Shown one piece after another: positions 13,436 to 24,000 of a stretch of DNA of 64,000 bases. The notes below the pieces were generated by a model. It was given only the letters and a program-made list of their open reading frames with translations. It was not told the DNA's origin and made no database searches. Location of the stretch: contig JADWOT020001225.1 in NCBI GenBank assembly GCA_036345935.2, forward strand, positions 248,001 through 312,000. Reading direction: 5' to 3'. The position numbers and the translations under genes were made by a program. Numbering within the stretch: the stretch's first letter is position 1; each line of letters begins with the position of its first letter. This DNA is from Taenia hydatigena (taxonomy: Eukaryota; Platyhelminthes; Cestoda; Cyclophyllidea; Taeniidae).

Positions 13436-13592
13436 GGGAGGTGAAGCCGCAACTACGACATGTAGCATTTCACACGTTACAAACCCTGTGAAGGCAACTT
13501 CAGGAGGTTCTGCGGCATCAGTTGCAACCACCACGATCTATTAGACTACATTCACCTCAATGATCCTTATGTTGCCGTCACTCTTATTGTAA
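13436..13592 (+). pseudogene. Degenerate Ser/Thr-rich tail exon of FN3 gene copy 2
   Basis: One frame reads a Thr/Ser/Ala-rich stretch (KATSGGSAASVATTT) and then TAG, followed in the same frame by TTFTSMILMLPSLLL and TAA at 13590. This aligns with the copy 1 tail TIFTSTIMLVLLLILL. The stalk is much shorter than in copy 1, and the phase at the nearest acceptor (AAAG before GGGAGG) does not match the FN3 exon. The internal TAG would remove the hydrophobic end. Confidence 0.5.
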
Positions 13593-15309
13593 GCCTCTCC
13601 AAACTGTCGACTAATCTGCCCACCTCGAATACTGTAGCTCAAGACTTGTGTTCCACAGGTGACAGGTTCGTAGGTAAATGTGCCAGATGTAGGTAGTCTA
13701 CAAACCGGGAAAGTTCCTTGCTCAGGAATGACAACCGAATTTCATCGGTCACTAGGAGATTGTGTCGGCTTCTTCGTGCAGTGGAGGGTTGAGTGAAGGA
13801 TTTACTCCGAAGTGCATGGCCAAAGCGTTAGCAAACACAGCAAATAAACTATTCGCGTGGACAGTTAATCTTTAGTATCTGCAGTTTACTTTGACGCCGT
13901 TGGAGTGTCTTGGATTGGACTCCAGGTAGAAAAATTCAGATGACAATTTTACCATACACTTGGTGTGTCAGCCGGTCAGGCACCGTCGTTCCATGCACAT
14001 GAACATGCAAACATTTCTAATGTTATAGGATGGCAGTTGCAGTGACGAAAAGTAAGTTACCGCTTGCTTTTCACCAGGTCGTACGATAGAGGAACAGTAA
14101 TGGCAGTGCAGAATGCCTGGCTGGGATAAATGATTGGTTCATTTGTTAGATTGAATTTTAAAAGATGCGCGATCTTTAACGCTCATTGTTCCACTCGCTT
14201 GCGTGGTGCCCCAACCATTGCGCCAGTCCTGCATCTCCTCTCAGCGCAAACGATAAATCCCTCCACCATACTTAAATGGGCAAACGCAAAGTCATCTTCC
14301 CCTCAGTATTTAAAATAATCCAACTCAGGCGAATGGCATGCCACCCAAGTGAGGCAAGAAATGCTCGCATGTGAACTGCATGATATTGCGTGTTGGTGAC
14401 ACAGTATGACTGGCCTTGCCTACCTGCCAGCGAATGTCGTGCATCGCGTCATGGATGTCATTGATTGCCCGTGGCATCAGGAGTCTCCAGTTGCACCTCC
14501 GCACCTTGCATAGTGAGCGCAAATAACATGCTATCAGGAGTACAAAGAATTCGATGAATTTTTGAATAGCTTTGTTTTGGCTTTTGGACAAAGAACGCGT
14601 TAAGTTAATAAAGCTTACTTCGTTTTTGATTTTATCCAATCATTAACCAAGGCAGTTTGAAGTCATTAGCAGATACATCTTGAATCAATTTTCTGCCAGT
14701 CGTTTCGTCGATTCAGTCCTAATCTACCCATATGGTATGCACATTGGTATAGCAATTCGCCTATCAATTCATTTTCCAGTGAAAAATATGTAAAATTCAC
14801 TGACTCACCATTGACGCAAGCTCGAACTGGCCCACCATGTATTCTGGGTCAAACTCTCCTTCCGTCTATATCCTCTCAAGTTACCACTTAGTCTGCTTAG
14901 CACCGCAACCCTCTCGCATCTGCCTACAAATCCTTTTAAAATTTGTTTATCCATTTAGTGACCCCGAATCCATCCATGTCGCATTTAACCTTCGTGTATG
15001 GCGCCCTTGAGCTCCTTTCACCTAACCATGCTTACACACTGGCACTACAATCATTATGCTTAAGAAAGTTATCTGCATGCTACGACACCGGCTGAGATCC
15101 TACTTTTGGAGAGACGAGTAGACAACCAATCGAAGTCCGGCAGATCACAGAGGGATGATCAGGGACCTCCACAGGCTGGTAGGGTTGGGCGCGTCTAAAA
15201 TCCCACTGTAGTTCAGATTTAATTACGCATCAATCTATTGGCACATAACTAATTCGAGAATTTCACTCTTTCTCCACTCACTACTGTGTTTCTCACATAT
15301 GTACCGCAG
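13593..15309. other. No recognised gene
   Basis: Open frames here, including a 104-codon one on the - strand at 14325-14639, show no domain and are within chance length. No repeat detected by eye. Confidence 0.4.
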
Positions 15310-15480
15310 GAAAATTAAGTGATCTTTCGATCATTGCGGTACGCATTTTCGACAAAAGCTCCGTTTGGAATGTCCTTTGTATTCGGGCAGAACTCTTCTC
15401 GGCAAATACTACTGGGAACCGAAGAGCAGAAGAGGTCTTGTCAACTGTGGAATCCGATGATGTGGTGGATGTGGCTGTCT
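15310..15480 (+). pseudogene. Possible N-lobe remnant of the kinase-homology domain
   Basis: The segment begins after the acceptor GTACCGCAG at 15301-15309 and is open to TGA at about 15478. The stretch LSIIAVRIFDKSSV resembles the VAVK-type beta-3 strand of receptor guanylate cyclase kinase-homology domains, in the right order and a few hundred bases upstream of the clearer C-lobe match. The rest of the segment shows no resemblance to the family. Confidence 0.25.
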
Positions 15481-15689
15481 GAAGCTGCTAATTTTCAAAT
15501 GTCAAATGGTTGTAGTTAAAAAATAGCTACTTCGTCCCAGTCTTACACTCCTTGTTGTTGTCAAACTACAGGCTTAACTAGAACTAAACGTCTGCAGCTC
15601 GAACACTGAATCCGTTCATGTGCAATAGATAATTCGTACCACGATGCACGGCAACCTTCATCCTTACTCCATGCCACATGCAGCAGTTG

Positions 15690-16269
15690 CTTTTCAAATG
15701 AATTACTATTACCACGGTTTCGTGGTAAAAGGTGAGTAGATGCTTTCGCATGGCGGTTAAGCAAATCTCTGCTCTTCTCGTCTCGAATTTGTGCAACTAC
15801 CTTCGGTAAAGCATTACAAGGGAAAGAAATCCCCCTACAGCACAAGTCTTAAAGCTTCCAGAAGACTAAAATCAATCGACCGCTTTGTCAGCTGCCGATG
15901 CATCTTAAAAATCACCGACTTTGGCATCTTCAAGGTCTACTACCTAACAGGCAGTTGTTCTTCAGTCGAACCTGAACGTTAGTTTCATTGACCATCCTCC
16001 ATTAATTCACATCCATAGAACAATTGTGGTCATCACCTGAGCTACTGCGCAATGAGACAGCGGCTTTAATTGAAACCGAGCCGGGTGGTGTCCATGCGAT
16101 CTGCATAATAATGCACGAAGTCTTCTATTAGACGAAACCATGTGGAGTGAATTCCTTTACGACTGCTACTGCTCCTGCCAGTAACGGCAATGGCCAATTA
16201 CTTCCTGCACCATACTCCATTGGCGATATCAATCAATGCGTTCGGTAGTCACCTAAGGGGATTGTCTGA
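15690..16269 (+). pseudogene. Receptor guanylate cyclase kinase-homology domain, decayed
   Basis: Receptor guanylate cyclases are single-pass membrane receptors making cGMP; their intracellular half has a pseudokinase domain before the cyclase. Three pieces appear in order on the + strand. First, a helix-like segment (WRLSKSLLFSSRICAT) at about 15740. Second, RRLKSIDRFVSCRCILKITDFG, here quoted in part as SCRCILKITDFG, corresponding to the HGxLKSxNCxVDxRxxLKITDFG region, at about 15860-15930. Third, EQLWSSPELLRNE and GGVHAICIIMHEVFY at 16018-16128, matching the family's LWxAPELLR and GDVYSFxIIxxEI patterns. TAG at 16129 falls right after HEVFY, another TAG is at 16246 and TGA at 16267. The pieces use different frames without matched splice phase. 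No cyclase catalytic motif was found downstream. I infer a pseudogene fragment. Confidence 0.55.
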
Positions 16270-16381
16270 CCAAAATAAGCACGAAGCATCGATGAATCAC
16301 TAAAGTTGCAAGTGCCTTTTAAGGCCATGCTTTGAGGCAGTAGTTGTGATGAGAATACAATCATCTGTTCCACTATTGTAG

Positions 16382-16558
16382 AACCCCAAAACATATGCAC
16401 AGATTCAGCCTCTTCAACAGCAAATTAAAAATACTCGTCAGCAGATGCTGGCTGTCCCATCTGAAATCTATCTAGCCACATCCTCATCGCCGAGCGCAGC
16501 AATTTGGCCCGCGATGGATCAGATTCCTACTGCAAATATATACGATAACCCTAATTAA
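16382..16558 (+). other. Gln/Ser-rich open segment, possible decayed exon
   Basis: Starts after an acceptor-like CTATTGTAG and is open for 58 codons to TAA at 16556. It has Gln-rich (PLQQQIKNTRQQ) and Ser/Ala/Pro-rich (TSSSPSAAIWPAM) composition that looks coding rather than random. There is no ATG. It lies between the guanylate cyclase remnant and another Gln-rich segment, so it may belong to the same decayed gene. No family recognised. Confidence 0.3.
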
Positions 16559-16637
16559 TCCATCAGCAAAGAAACCGTGAGAATTAGCTTTATAATGATT
16601 CAGCCCACTGAAATCCCACATACACCATCACTTTTAG

Positions 16638-16819
16638 AGCCTTTAAGCTGGATTTCGATGCGCAAGGCTTGACATTTCTGATGCCGTGTTACAACTCTCA
16701 GCAACTCTTACTGCAGCAGCAGCCACAGCAAGCCTCCGGTAACGTAGATAAGGGTTCATGATTCCAACCAAACGGGGTTACGCTACCTGAAGCATCAGGG
16801 GTTGAACCTAGTGGTACAG
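16638..16819 (+). other. Gln-rich exon candidate with one in-frame TGA
   Basis: Bounded by an acceptor (CACTTTTAG at 16629-16637) and a good donor (GTGAGA at 16820). The frame reads FKLDFDAQGLTF, then SQQLLLQQQPQQASGNVDKG, a TGA at about 16758, and then PNGVTLPEASGVEPSGT up to the donor. The poly-Gln run is typical of regulatory proteins. Intact splice borders with a single stop inside suggest a recently broken exon or a base error. No family recognised. Confidence 0.35.
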
Positions 16820-19342
16820 GTGAGAAGTCATTTGCAATCCTCTGCTGCAAAAGTATTTCCTTTTAAGTCACCGTTATCATGATATATTTTGATTCTTTAA
16901 ATATCCCCAGCTTGAATCGGATAATTTTACATCCTGTTCCCTTTTACTTGCCTCTTTTGAAATATGTATTAAATAAGATTTGTCCCTTTTGGCCCTACCA
17001 GCAGCGGAAGTCATGGCTTTGCCCCAGTTTTAGCCTGCCTTCACAAGCGACCTGTTGGCCGTGAGCTAGTGATAAGGGCTCCTGGAGGATCCAGACCATA
17101 CGTCAATCACATCCCTCAAAAGCACGATGCAGCAGACATAGCTAACCTGTCTTCGTTGTTTTGACGAGTAATAGGCGCGAATTTGTGGAATTATAGTGTA
17201 AGGAATCAAAACGAATGCTCTGGTACGTACAGATGCCAGGTTGATTGTCCTTAACATTTCCGAAGTCTGGGGCTTATTTGATGGATAGCAACAATACCTC
17301 TTCTACGAAGAGTTCAACACGGGGTTTTGTTGTTTTGAAGTTTCGCCATATGCATATAGGTGGAGTAATTGTCTAGAAATGACTATTTGTTGGTTGCATA
17401 TGGACCGAATTTGTGCGAACCACAGCAGATGAGACAATAGTGCAGTCCACAGTAGAAGGACGTCCTTTAAGTCGTTCTCATTTTGGCCCGTTTTAGTCCA
17501 CCTTCTAATTTTCTGCTTCTCGGGGTTCAATTGTGCACAGCCCTGGTAACACTTTGTTATCCCCGGAATTGAATTAGCTTACGAACTCTAAAAATTAAGG
17601 CGCAAAGCGCAACGAATCTCTTGTTAACGCATGTTATCTCTGCTTGCCGCAGAAGCGATACTATGGATACAAAGGCTTTTGGCTAGTTTAATCGCAAATC
17701 CATGTTGGCTGCTGCATCACGAATGTGGAGTACAATTGAAACCAATATGCGATAACGGTTTCAATGTTATTGCAATAAATACACATGCAATGTCCATTAC
17801 AGTGATTGTATGCGTAGGTTTATTTTGGCTAAAACGCAGCATGCCTAACATTACTTTAAGGATTGTAACACTAAAAGACGAGGATGAACCCAAATGCGGT
17901 GGATCTTTGCAGCTTCCCAAGGATTATGTAAAACCACTTGTGACTCTCCCACAGCTCATCAGGTTCGATGTATTGCGGTTATCGTAAGTGCGATGATAGA
18001 TACGGCAAATGAGATTGGCTATCTCGTAATATTCCTTCAGAAGCTCAGTCTCTACAATGGCCGTTCGCCGTCTTTCATACCGATGGACTAGAAAAGATGG
18101 TGTGCCAAGTGCCATGGAGCGAAATTTATTGACTGGGTAAATTTGATGAGGTGGGGTTGATAGAACGCTATCTCTTAGAAGACTTGACAGTGCTCAAGAC
18201 GATGTCTCTGACGCATGCGTAACGTTGGCGATAATTTTATGGTTCAAAATTTTGTTGTTTTGTAATATTGTAAAGGTCTTTTTAAAAACGCCATGCAATT
18301 ATCAGATTTGAAATAATTTTGGTGGTAGTATATTGCACCATTTGAAATCGTGGGAAATGCCAAATTCTCTAAAAATTATTTATAGCACAAACATGTTTAT
18401 TCGCTGGGGTGAGAGATACGCTTGGCCATGGCTTACGAATCACTTTGTAGCAAGCATGAAGAGTTACGTGTGTCAACGAGGCGCATGTAGGTGCTAAGCA
18501 GGATGCCGATGCCAACATCTCGAGTCGAAACCACGTGGTCCATCGCATAAGGGATAATGTATATTGGACATAAAATGCTGTGTTGTGCTTTGCGTAGCAA
18601 ATTAAACAAGAAAATTTGCTTAGCTCAGCATGGTGTTTGCTGCCCAAATTGCAAGCAAATAGTAGTTGGGAGAAGTTGGGCAGTATAACCAATGGCCACT
18701 TATCCAAGTGGATAGTTGCACATCTAAAATGAGAATTCGCCCGTACCTAAGCTGCTACGAGACGTGGTCTAAAGCTAACATATAAAGAAGCTTTGAGGTT
18801 TTTAAGCCTCTTTAGCCACTACTGCTATAGAATTGCTGCGCAAATTTCTGTGGCACAATATATTACTTGTGATTTTGTTTAATAGCCTTAATGGTCTTGT
18901 CTTTGGTCTAAAGCAGGCTTTTTGGACTGATTTTTTACCTAAATCCTTCCTAAACACTATACGTCTTGATGTGGTGTGATCTTATGTGCTGGAAAATGCC
19001 GAGGTGAGGTGACGCTAAGGCGGTTTAAAGAATCATTTGCTCCTATAAAGTAAGGATTAAGCTTGCTGTGCATTGACCCATTGTTAAACATGGACGGCAG
19101 GGATGAGATCGACATCTCTCTCTTTCGTCCAGCTAGGTAAAAGTCGCGTGTGCAGACGACGAATGACGACGTCGTTCAGCGATGATGCGGGTGTGCCGCC
19201 ACCGCCTGAGTTTGCCTACGTAAGATCGAACATTCTTGTCGCATTTGTTAACAAAACATGCGTATCGAATATCTTGGCATGCAGACGTGCACTAGGAGGC
19301 TAAAACATGGGAGCTTTTTGTATGGACCACCTATTTGCTTGG
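16820..19342. other. No recognised gene
   Basis: Longest open stretches are 118 codons (17631-17987, +) and 112 codons (18369-18707, -). The first contains a hydrophobic segment followed by Lys-Arg (TVIVCVGLFWLKR), but no family is recognisable and both lengths fit chance. Confidence 0.4.
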
Positions 19343-19857
19343 ATGAGATAAAGACCATGGCGATGGCTGCATTGGTTGTTAAGGCGATGCGTGATGAGAA
19401 GTGGTATGGCTGTAAAGGCGTACCACTTATGAGTAGGGAAGAGAGCGGATGAATGAGGAGTAGGTGGAGGAGGAGGAGGAGGGCAATGCTGAGTGAGGAG
19501 TAAATAAGAAAAAGGAATAAAGGAAGCTAGCGACCGCCCCTCTGCGGGCTTTCAACCATGCTCCAGCACGCATGTACTAACCACACCGACAAACACCAGA
19601 GGTCTCTACGCCGTATCGTCGCCTGCGTGCACACCAGCGACTGCGAGCTTTGCACTAGCGTCACCCACATGTGTACTAACCCGCACCAACGTGACATAAC
19701 CTACATGGTGGAACGCAGACCACGGACTGCCACGTGGCACGGTCGCCAGCGTGTACAAGCCTCCAATGCTGACCCTTTCTTCCCTTTAACTAGCTACAGC
19801 ACCTCTCCACTGCATCATCACAGCAAATCAATGCTGGCCTTTTCGTCTTTAATTTAA
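19343..19857. repeat. GC-rich duplicated module, copy 1
   Basis: Near-identical to the module at 20050-20600 in the same orientation. Shared landmarks in order: a GGCGATGGCTGCATTGGTTG block, a GA-rich stretch with GGATGAATGAGGAG, a GCGGGCTTTC block, ATGCTCCAGCACGCATGTAC, and GCCACGTGGCACGGT near the end. Compared with copy 2 it lacks about 37 bases between ACCACACCGAC and ACACCAGAGGTC. A short GGAGGA run lies at about 19465-19485. Frames on both strands are open for 60 to 100 codons, but this reflects GC-rich composition; I see no protein domain. Confidence 0.75.
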
Positions 19858-20049
19858 TCCTGCCAATCGCAGAGGCACAATTACGTTGATACCTTCACCC
19901 GCACTGAGCTATTTCGGTGCCATTTCCAGTCGCATGCCCACACGCATCCCTCGGTCGCCATCCAGACGTGCATGATTTGCACTGCAGCTCGTGGGCTCAC
20001 TGGACCGCCAAAGCATGAAAGCCTTTCATATTGATCACTTCTTTCTTTG

Positions 20050-20600
20050 CATGCGATAAAGGGCATGGCGATAGCTGCATTGGTTGCTAAGGCGATGTGT
20101 GATGAGAAGTGGCATGGTTGTAAAGGCGCACAAAAGAGTAGGGAAGAAAGCGGATGAATGAGGAGGGAGCGAGGAGGAGTAGAAGGATGATGTTAGGCGA
20201 AGGGTAAGGAAGAACAAAGGAATAAAGTGAGCCAGCAACCACCCGCCCGCGGGCTTTCCACTATGCTCCAGCACGCATGTACTAACCCACACCGACGTAG
20301 CACTACCTCGATGGCTGGGAGGACACCAGAGGTCTCTACGCCATATTGTCGCCTGCGTGCACACCAGCGACTGCGAGCTTCCCACCAGCGTCACCCACAC
20401 GTGTACTAACCCACACCAATGCAGCACAACCTCCACGGTGGGACGCAGACCACGGGCTGCCACGTGGCACGGTTGCCAGCGTGTACAAGCCTCCATTGCT
20501 CACCCTTTCCCCCCTTTCACTAGCCGCAGCTTCATTCCTCTGCATCATCACTGGCTACCATTTTTGATGTTGCGCCCGCCCTCGTCTTTGCACAACTAGT
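20050..20600. repeat. GC-rich duplicated module, copy 2
   Basis: Second copy of the module at 19343, offset by roughly 700 bases, with many scattered substitutions. It is much richer in GC than its surroundings, with sharp edges into AT-rich DNA at about 20600, which suggests a dispersed repeat rather than local sequence. The 153-codon frame on the - strand (20035-20496) lies within it; its Trp/Cys/Ser/Leu-rich product has no recognisable domain and I treat it as a composition artefact. Confidence 0.7.
20275..20487. repeat. Internal tandem pair of about 89-base monomers
   Basis: Within copy 2, the block starting GCATGTACTAACCCACACC at 20275 recurs as ACGTGTACTAACCCACACC at 20399. Both continue through a GCAC-ACCTC and TGGGA region to a GTGCACA/GTGTACA end. 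Spacing is about 124 bases including a 35-base linker. The same internal structure is present but partly deleted in copy 1. Confidence 0.6.
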
Positions 20601-20779
20601 CAATCTGTTTTTCCATTTTAACATGTGTCATTTTACATCTTATAATTTAAAAAATACCTCTTTTATTAGTTTACTTCGTAATGACACTTTAATTGGTTTT
20701 GTTTCTTTACTATACACATAGAAGATTGGGAAATATTAAAGTAGTATTTAATTGTTTGCACCATATTTTTGTGCTGAAA

Positions 20780-21031
20780 TTAAATCTTATCTTCACCATT
20801 CGTTACAGAATGCAAAAAATCGTTAACAAACTCTATAATTGTTGGGTATGGAACGTCTTTTTTTCTTAGAAACTTTGCTATTAATTCTACTGTCGACGTC
20901 GGTGCTAAATTACTGTCTGCCAATGTCTTTCCATGTCCATTTTTATTTTCATCTTGGGACGTTAGCATCGTTGTACCATACAGGCCTAATCCAGGTTTGA
21001 AGCTTTCCCCGAGAACAAAGATTGCGAGCAT
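20780..21031 (-). CDS. Possible terminal exon, unrecognised protein
   Basis: An 83-codon frame ending in TAA that stands out from AT-rich surroundings by balanced residue use (TSTVELIAKFLRKKD, TIIEFVNDFLHS). On the - strand an acceptor-like GGGTAG lies just before the ATG, so it could be the last exon of a gene whose other exons lie at higher coordinates. No domain recognised and no partner exon found. Chance remains possible. Confidence 0.25.
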   Translation of the reverse strand: MLAIFVLGESFKPGLGLYGTTMLTSQDENKNGHGKTLADSNLAPTSTVELIAKFLRKKDVPYPTIIEFVNDFLHSVTNGEDKI

Positions 21032-24000
21032 GAACTACCCGAATAAAAAGGTGGGATGCATTCGCATTGTAAACCTAAAAGCCAATAACACAATAAGCTT
21101 CCAGTGACTCACGGCCACCAAGCAAAAATAAGGGTTTTTCCTCGGGTAACAGGGGTAATGCGATCCTCCGTAGTAGGAACGATTATTATTTTGTCGTCAT
21201 CGACATAAGGTTTCATGCTTCTACAAAGTACATCACATGATCTGATTTCGTCTTATCTCAAGCTTCCTCGGAACTGCAAAATCAAATAATTATGAATTTT
21301 AGGAATAACAATCCGTTTTTGGCTATTCTATCTCCGCATTTGAAGCCAACGCTAAAGGAAAACTGACCTTCAGAAATGTATCCTACATATTTCTCCTTCA
21401 GTAACTCACGTCATATATTTCCATAAATTCTATTTTAAAAGCAACAAAGATTGTAACGTTTATTTGAAAATTCAACGCTATTTTAGTGAAAGTTCTTTCA
21501 TGGCCGAAAGTGCAAATTCTTTTGCATTTAATTTTTCCTTTGCTTAACTACCGCCTGTGTAAGTGCGTTACATAGAATATTTGACTACCAGTTTATAAGC
21601 AAAAATCACTTTGGGTCTCTGCCATAGTGCCTAAGCCGTTTGGTTTGCCCCAAGCCATGCCAGTAGCATCAAGGTTTACTGTGTATTGAGCGTATAGCAT
21701 TCAGCGCGAGCATTACCTTGTCCTAAGGAAGGTAACATTTATTCAGTACCATTGTTCCAATAGCTAACTATGGAACTACGTAATTATCAACATGATGCCT
21801 CTTTTACTCATTCGGGTGCCATACAGCACAAACCGTCAGATTACATCAATTTTTGAAAGTGATTATCTACATTGTGGTTAAGCATTGCCTCAATTGCAAA
21901 GATCTCTGATAATCGGCATGGGTGGCTGAAGAATACTTTATGATGGCTGACGTGGGGAAAGAGATAAGGATTACTAGTGGGACGGCTGTTGTTTAGCTCT
22001 TGATCTTGGCCACAAGGTCATTTTGAGTTTTAATCATTGTGCTTTTGACGGGTGGGCTGGCTTCTTTAATGCCATCTGCTAATTGCAGCATGCAAACGGA
22101 CTTCCGAATGTAGCGACATTGATAGTTTGGAACAAAGAATGGTAAGTTGGCTGACTTGTTTATTTGTAATTCTTTGCGTAAGGTGAGTAAAAATTTAGTT
22201 GAACAAAATTCAACACCTTTTTTATCCCAGGGCATCGAAGGTGTCATGTGAAATGCCAACCCTACGTTATCCCACTTACCTGCCACTTTTCTAGCATACA
22301 CAGGTTCCTTCCTTAATAACGGTGATGTTTGTAATGGATGGCAGACCAAGGGTGTGAGAAGGTTGCAAAATTCAAAGTTCTGAGTCAATCATCGCACCGT
22401 GGGACCACGACATCCATGTTTCAGTGACGAAGTCACTCCACTTCACTCCCGTCGACTGTCAAACGGCCGTTGGTAAAAAAAAGAGAGGACAAAATCATAT
22501 TACTAAAGGTCTCCACTTCTCGACCACTGCACTATAACTACGCTCCCATATCCTCAGACTAAGCTATAGGAGCAATCCATTAATCACCACCGCGCTACCA
22601 TCTGCCACCTCTAACCACTTACTCACCTCAAGCACATTAGCTTCATCCACATTCTCCTCGAGCAATTTCGCCGGTGCTGCCTTTGCGATTCCACCATTTT
22701 GAACCCATCACCGCTGGCGGCATTCAATTAAATGCAATCGCAAAAGCGGACAGGAAAGAAGCAAGTATAATGCATCGCATCACCTCTGATGGCGTGGCGC
22801 TAGACTGCATCTGAAATGCCAACACATGAGCCATGCAAAGAAGCAGCCTTACGATAAGTGAGTGAAATAAGGATTGGAGAAGAGTACCAGCAGCCAAAGC
22901 AATAGACCGGTCGAGCCAGAAAGGCGGTATGAAAAAAATACAATCAAGCCGCTTCTAACAGCGGTCGCAGCTGCTTAAACACCTTGATTAAACGATAGGT
23001 ATGCATCTCTTATTCATGTTTGTTTATAATGGACCGCGAGTTTTGGCGAAGATGAATTTAGTCAAGTTAGACATTATCAGTTTGCACTCTTTTAGGATGC
23101 ACAGGAAGAGAGGTATAAGGAACGAATTCTAAACTTTAATTTATCTTTGATTATTGAGAGGAACTAAACATTTCAATGCTCTCAGTGAAATACCATGAAA
23201 TTCTGGTAATAACGCTAATCGCTAGTTGTTTCAGACAATTATTAAGAGCAGCTGTTTTTATCTCTGCGTTCATCAGAGTGATGAGAGATGGATTCCCTTA
23301 ATTGCTAGTCTATTCTTTTCAGTAGTTTAGTCAACATATTAAAAGATTGGACGGCTGATTTCGCCGACTTAGGCAAGTTAAAAGGATCAAAGTGATTAAT
23401 AGCTCCACGAAAAGCTCTGTAACTGATGCGACTAGGCAATTCAGCGCCATGAAGTTGGTGTTTGTTGAGATGCAATCTGTGTGTTCCTTGATATACTTCT
23501 CGTTCATTGTGCTCTTGGCGGGGAGTTAAATGCGCTTACTTTCAAAGGATTCCGTTCAAGCTGTGCATGCTCGCGTTTCGCCTATCAGTAGCGTACTTAA
23601 CTAAAATTGCCCACTAACTGCTCCTTTTTACACCAAAAACTGTCCCTTCCTGCTGTGTGATAGCCCTTTGCACACAACAGATGCATTCAACTTAATCTGT
23701 GACACGTTGAAAACCCGCCTTTAGCCGCCAAGAGATGAGTCTAGCTAACGAATCTTACTTTCTTATTAAGCAGTGAGGATGTGCGAATTTAGAAGAAGAT
23801 GCTATCCTGGTTCGTTAGAACAAGCGCCCTTAAAGCTGATCATGCCTGTCCAAATGACTTTGAAATTCAGTGGCGACAATCGGCTAAGGATCCGTTCTCG
23901 CCTTGCAAAATGTCATCCATTCCTGGCGCAAAACATTGTTATGTAGGAACAAAAAGTAAAGAGCTATCAGTGAGGCTGATCCAAACTACAATAAAAACTA

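Noticed and set aside
17631..17987. 118-codon + strand frame with a hydrophobic segment, considered as the membrane region of the guanylate cyclase remnant
   Set aside because: It lies downstream of the kinase-homology pieces, the wrong order for that receptor, and shows no family motif.
20035..20496. 153-codon - strand open frame
   Set aside because: Lies wholly within the GC-rich tandem repeat module; composition alone lowers stop frequency, and no domain is visible.
21993..22388. 131-codon - strand open frame
   Set aside because: Length is within chance expectation for 64 kb on six frames at this composition; no domain or splice context.
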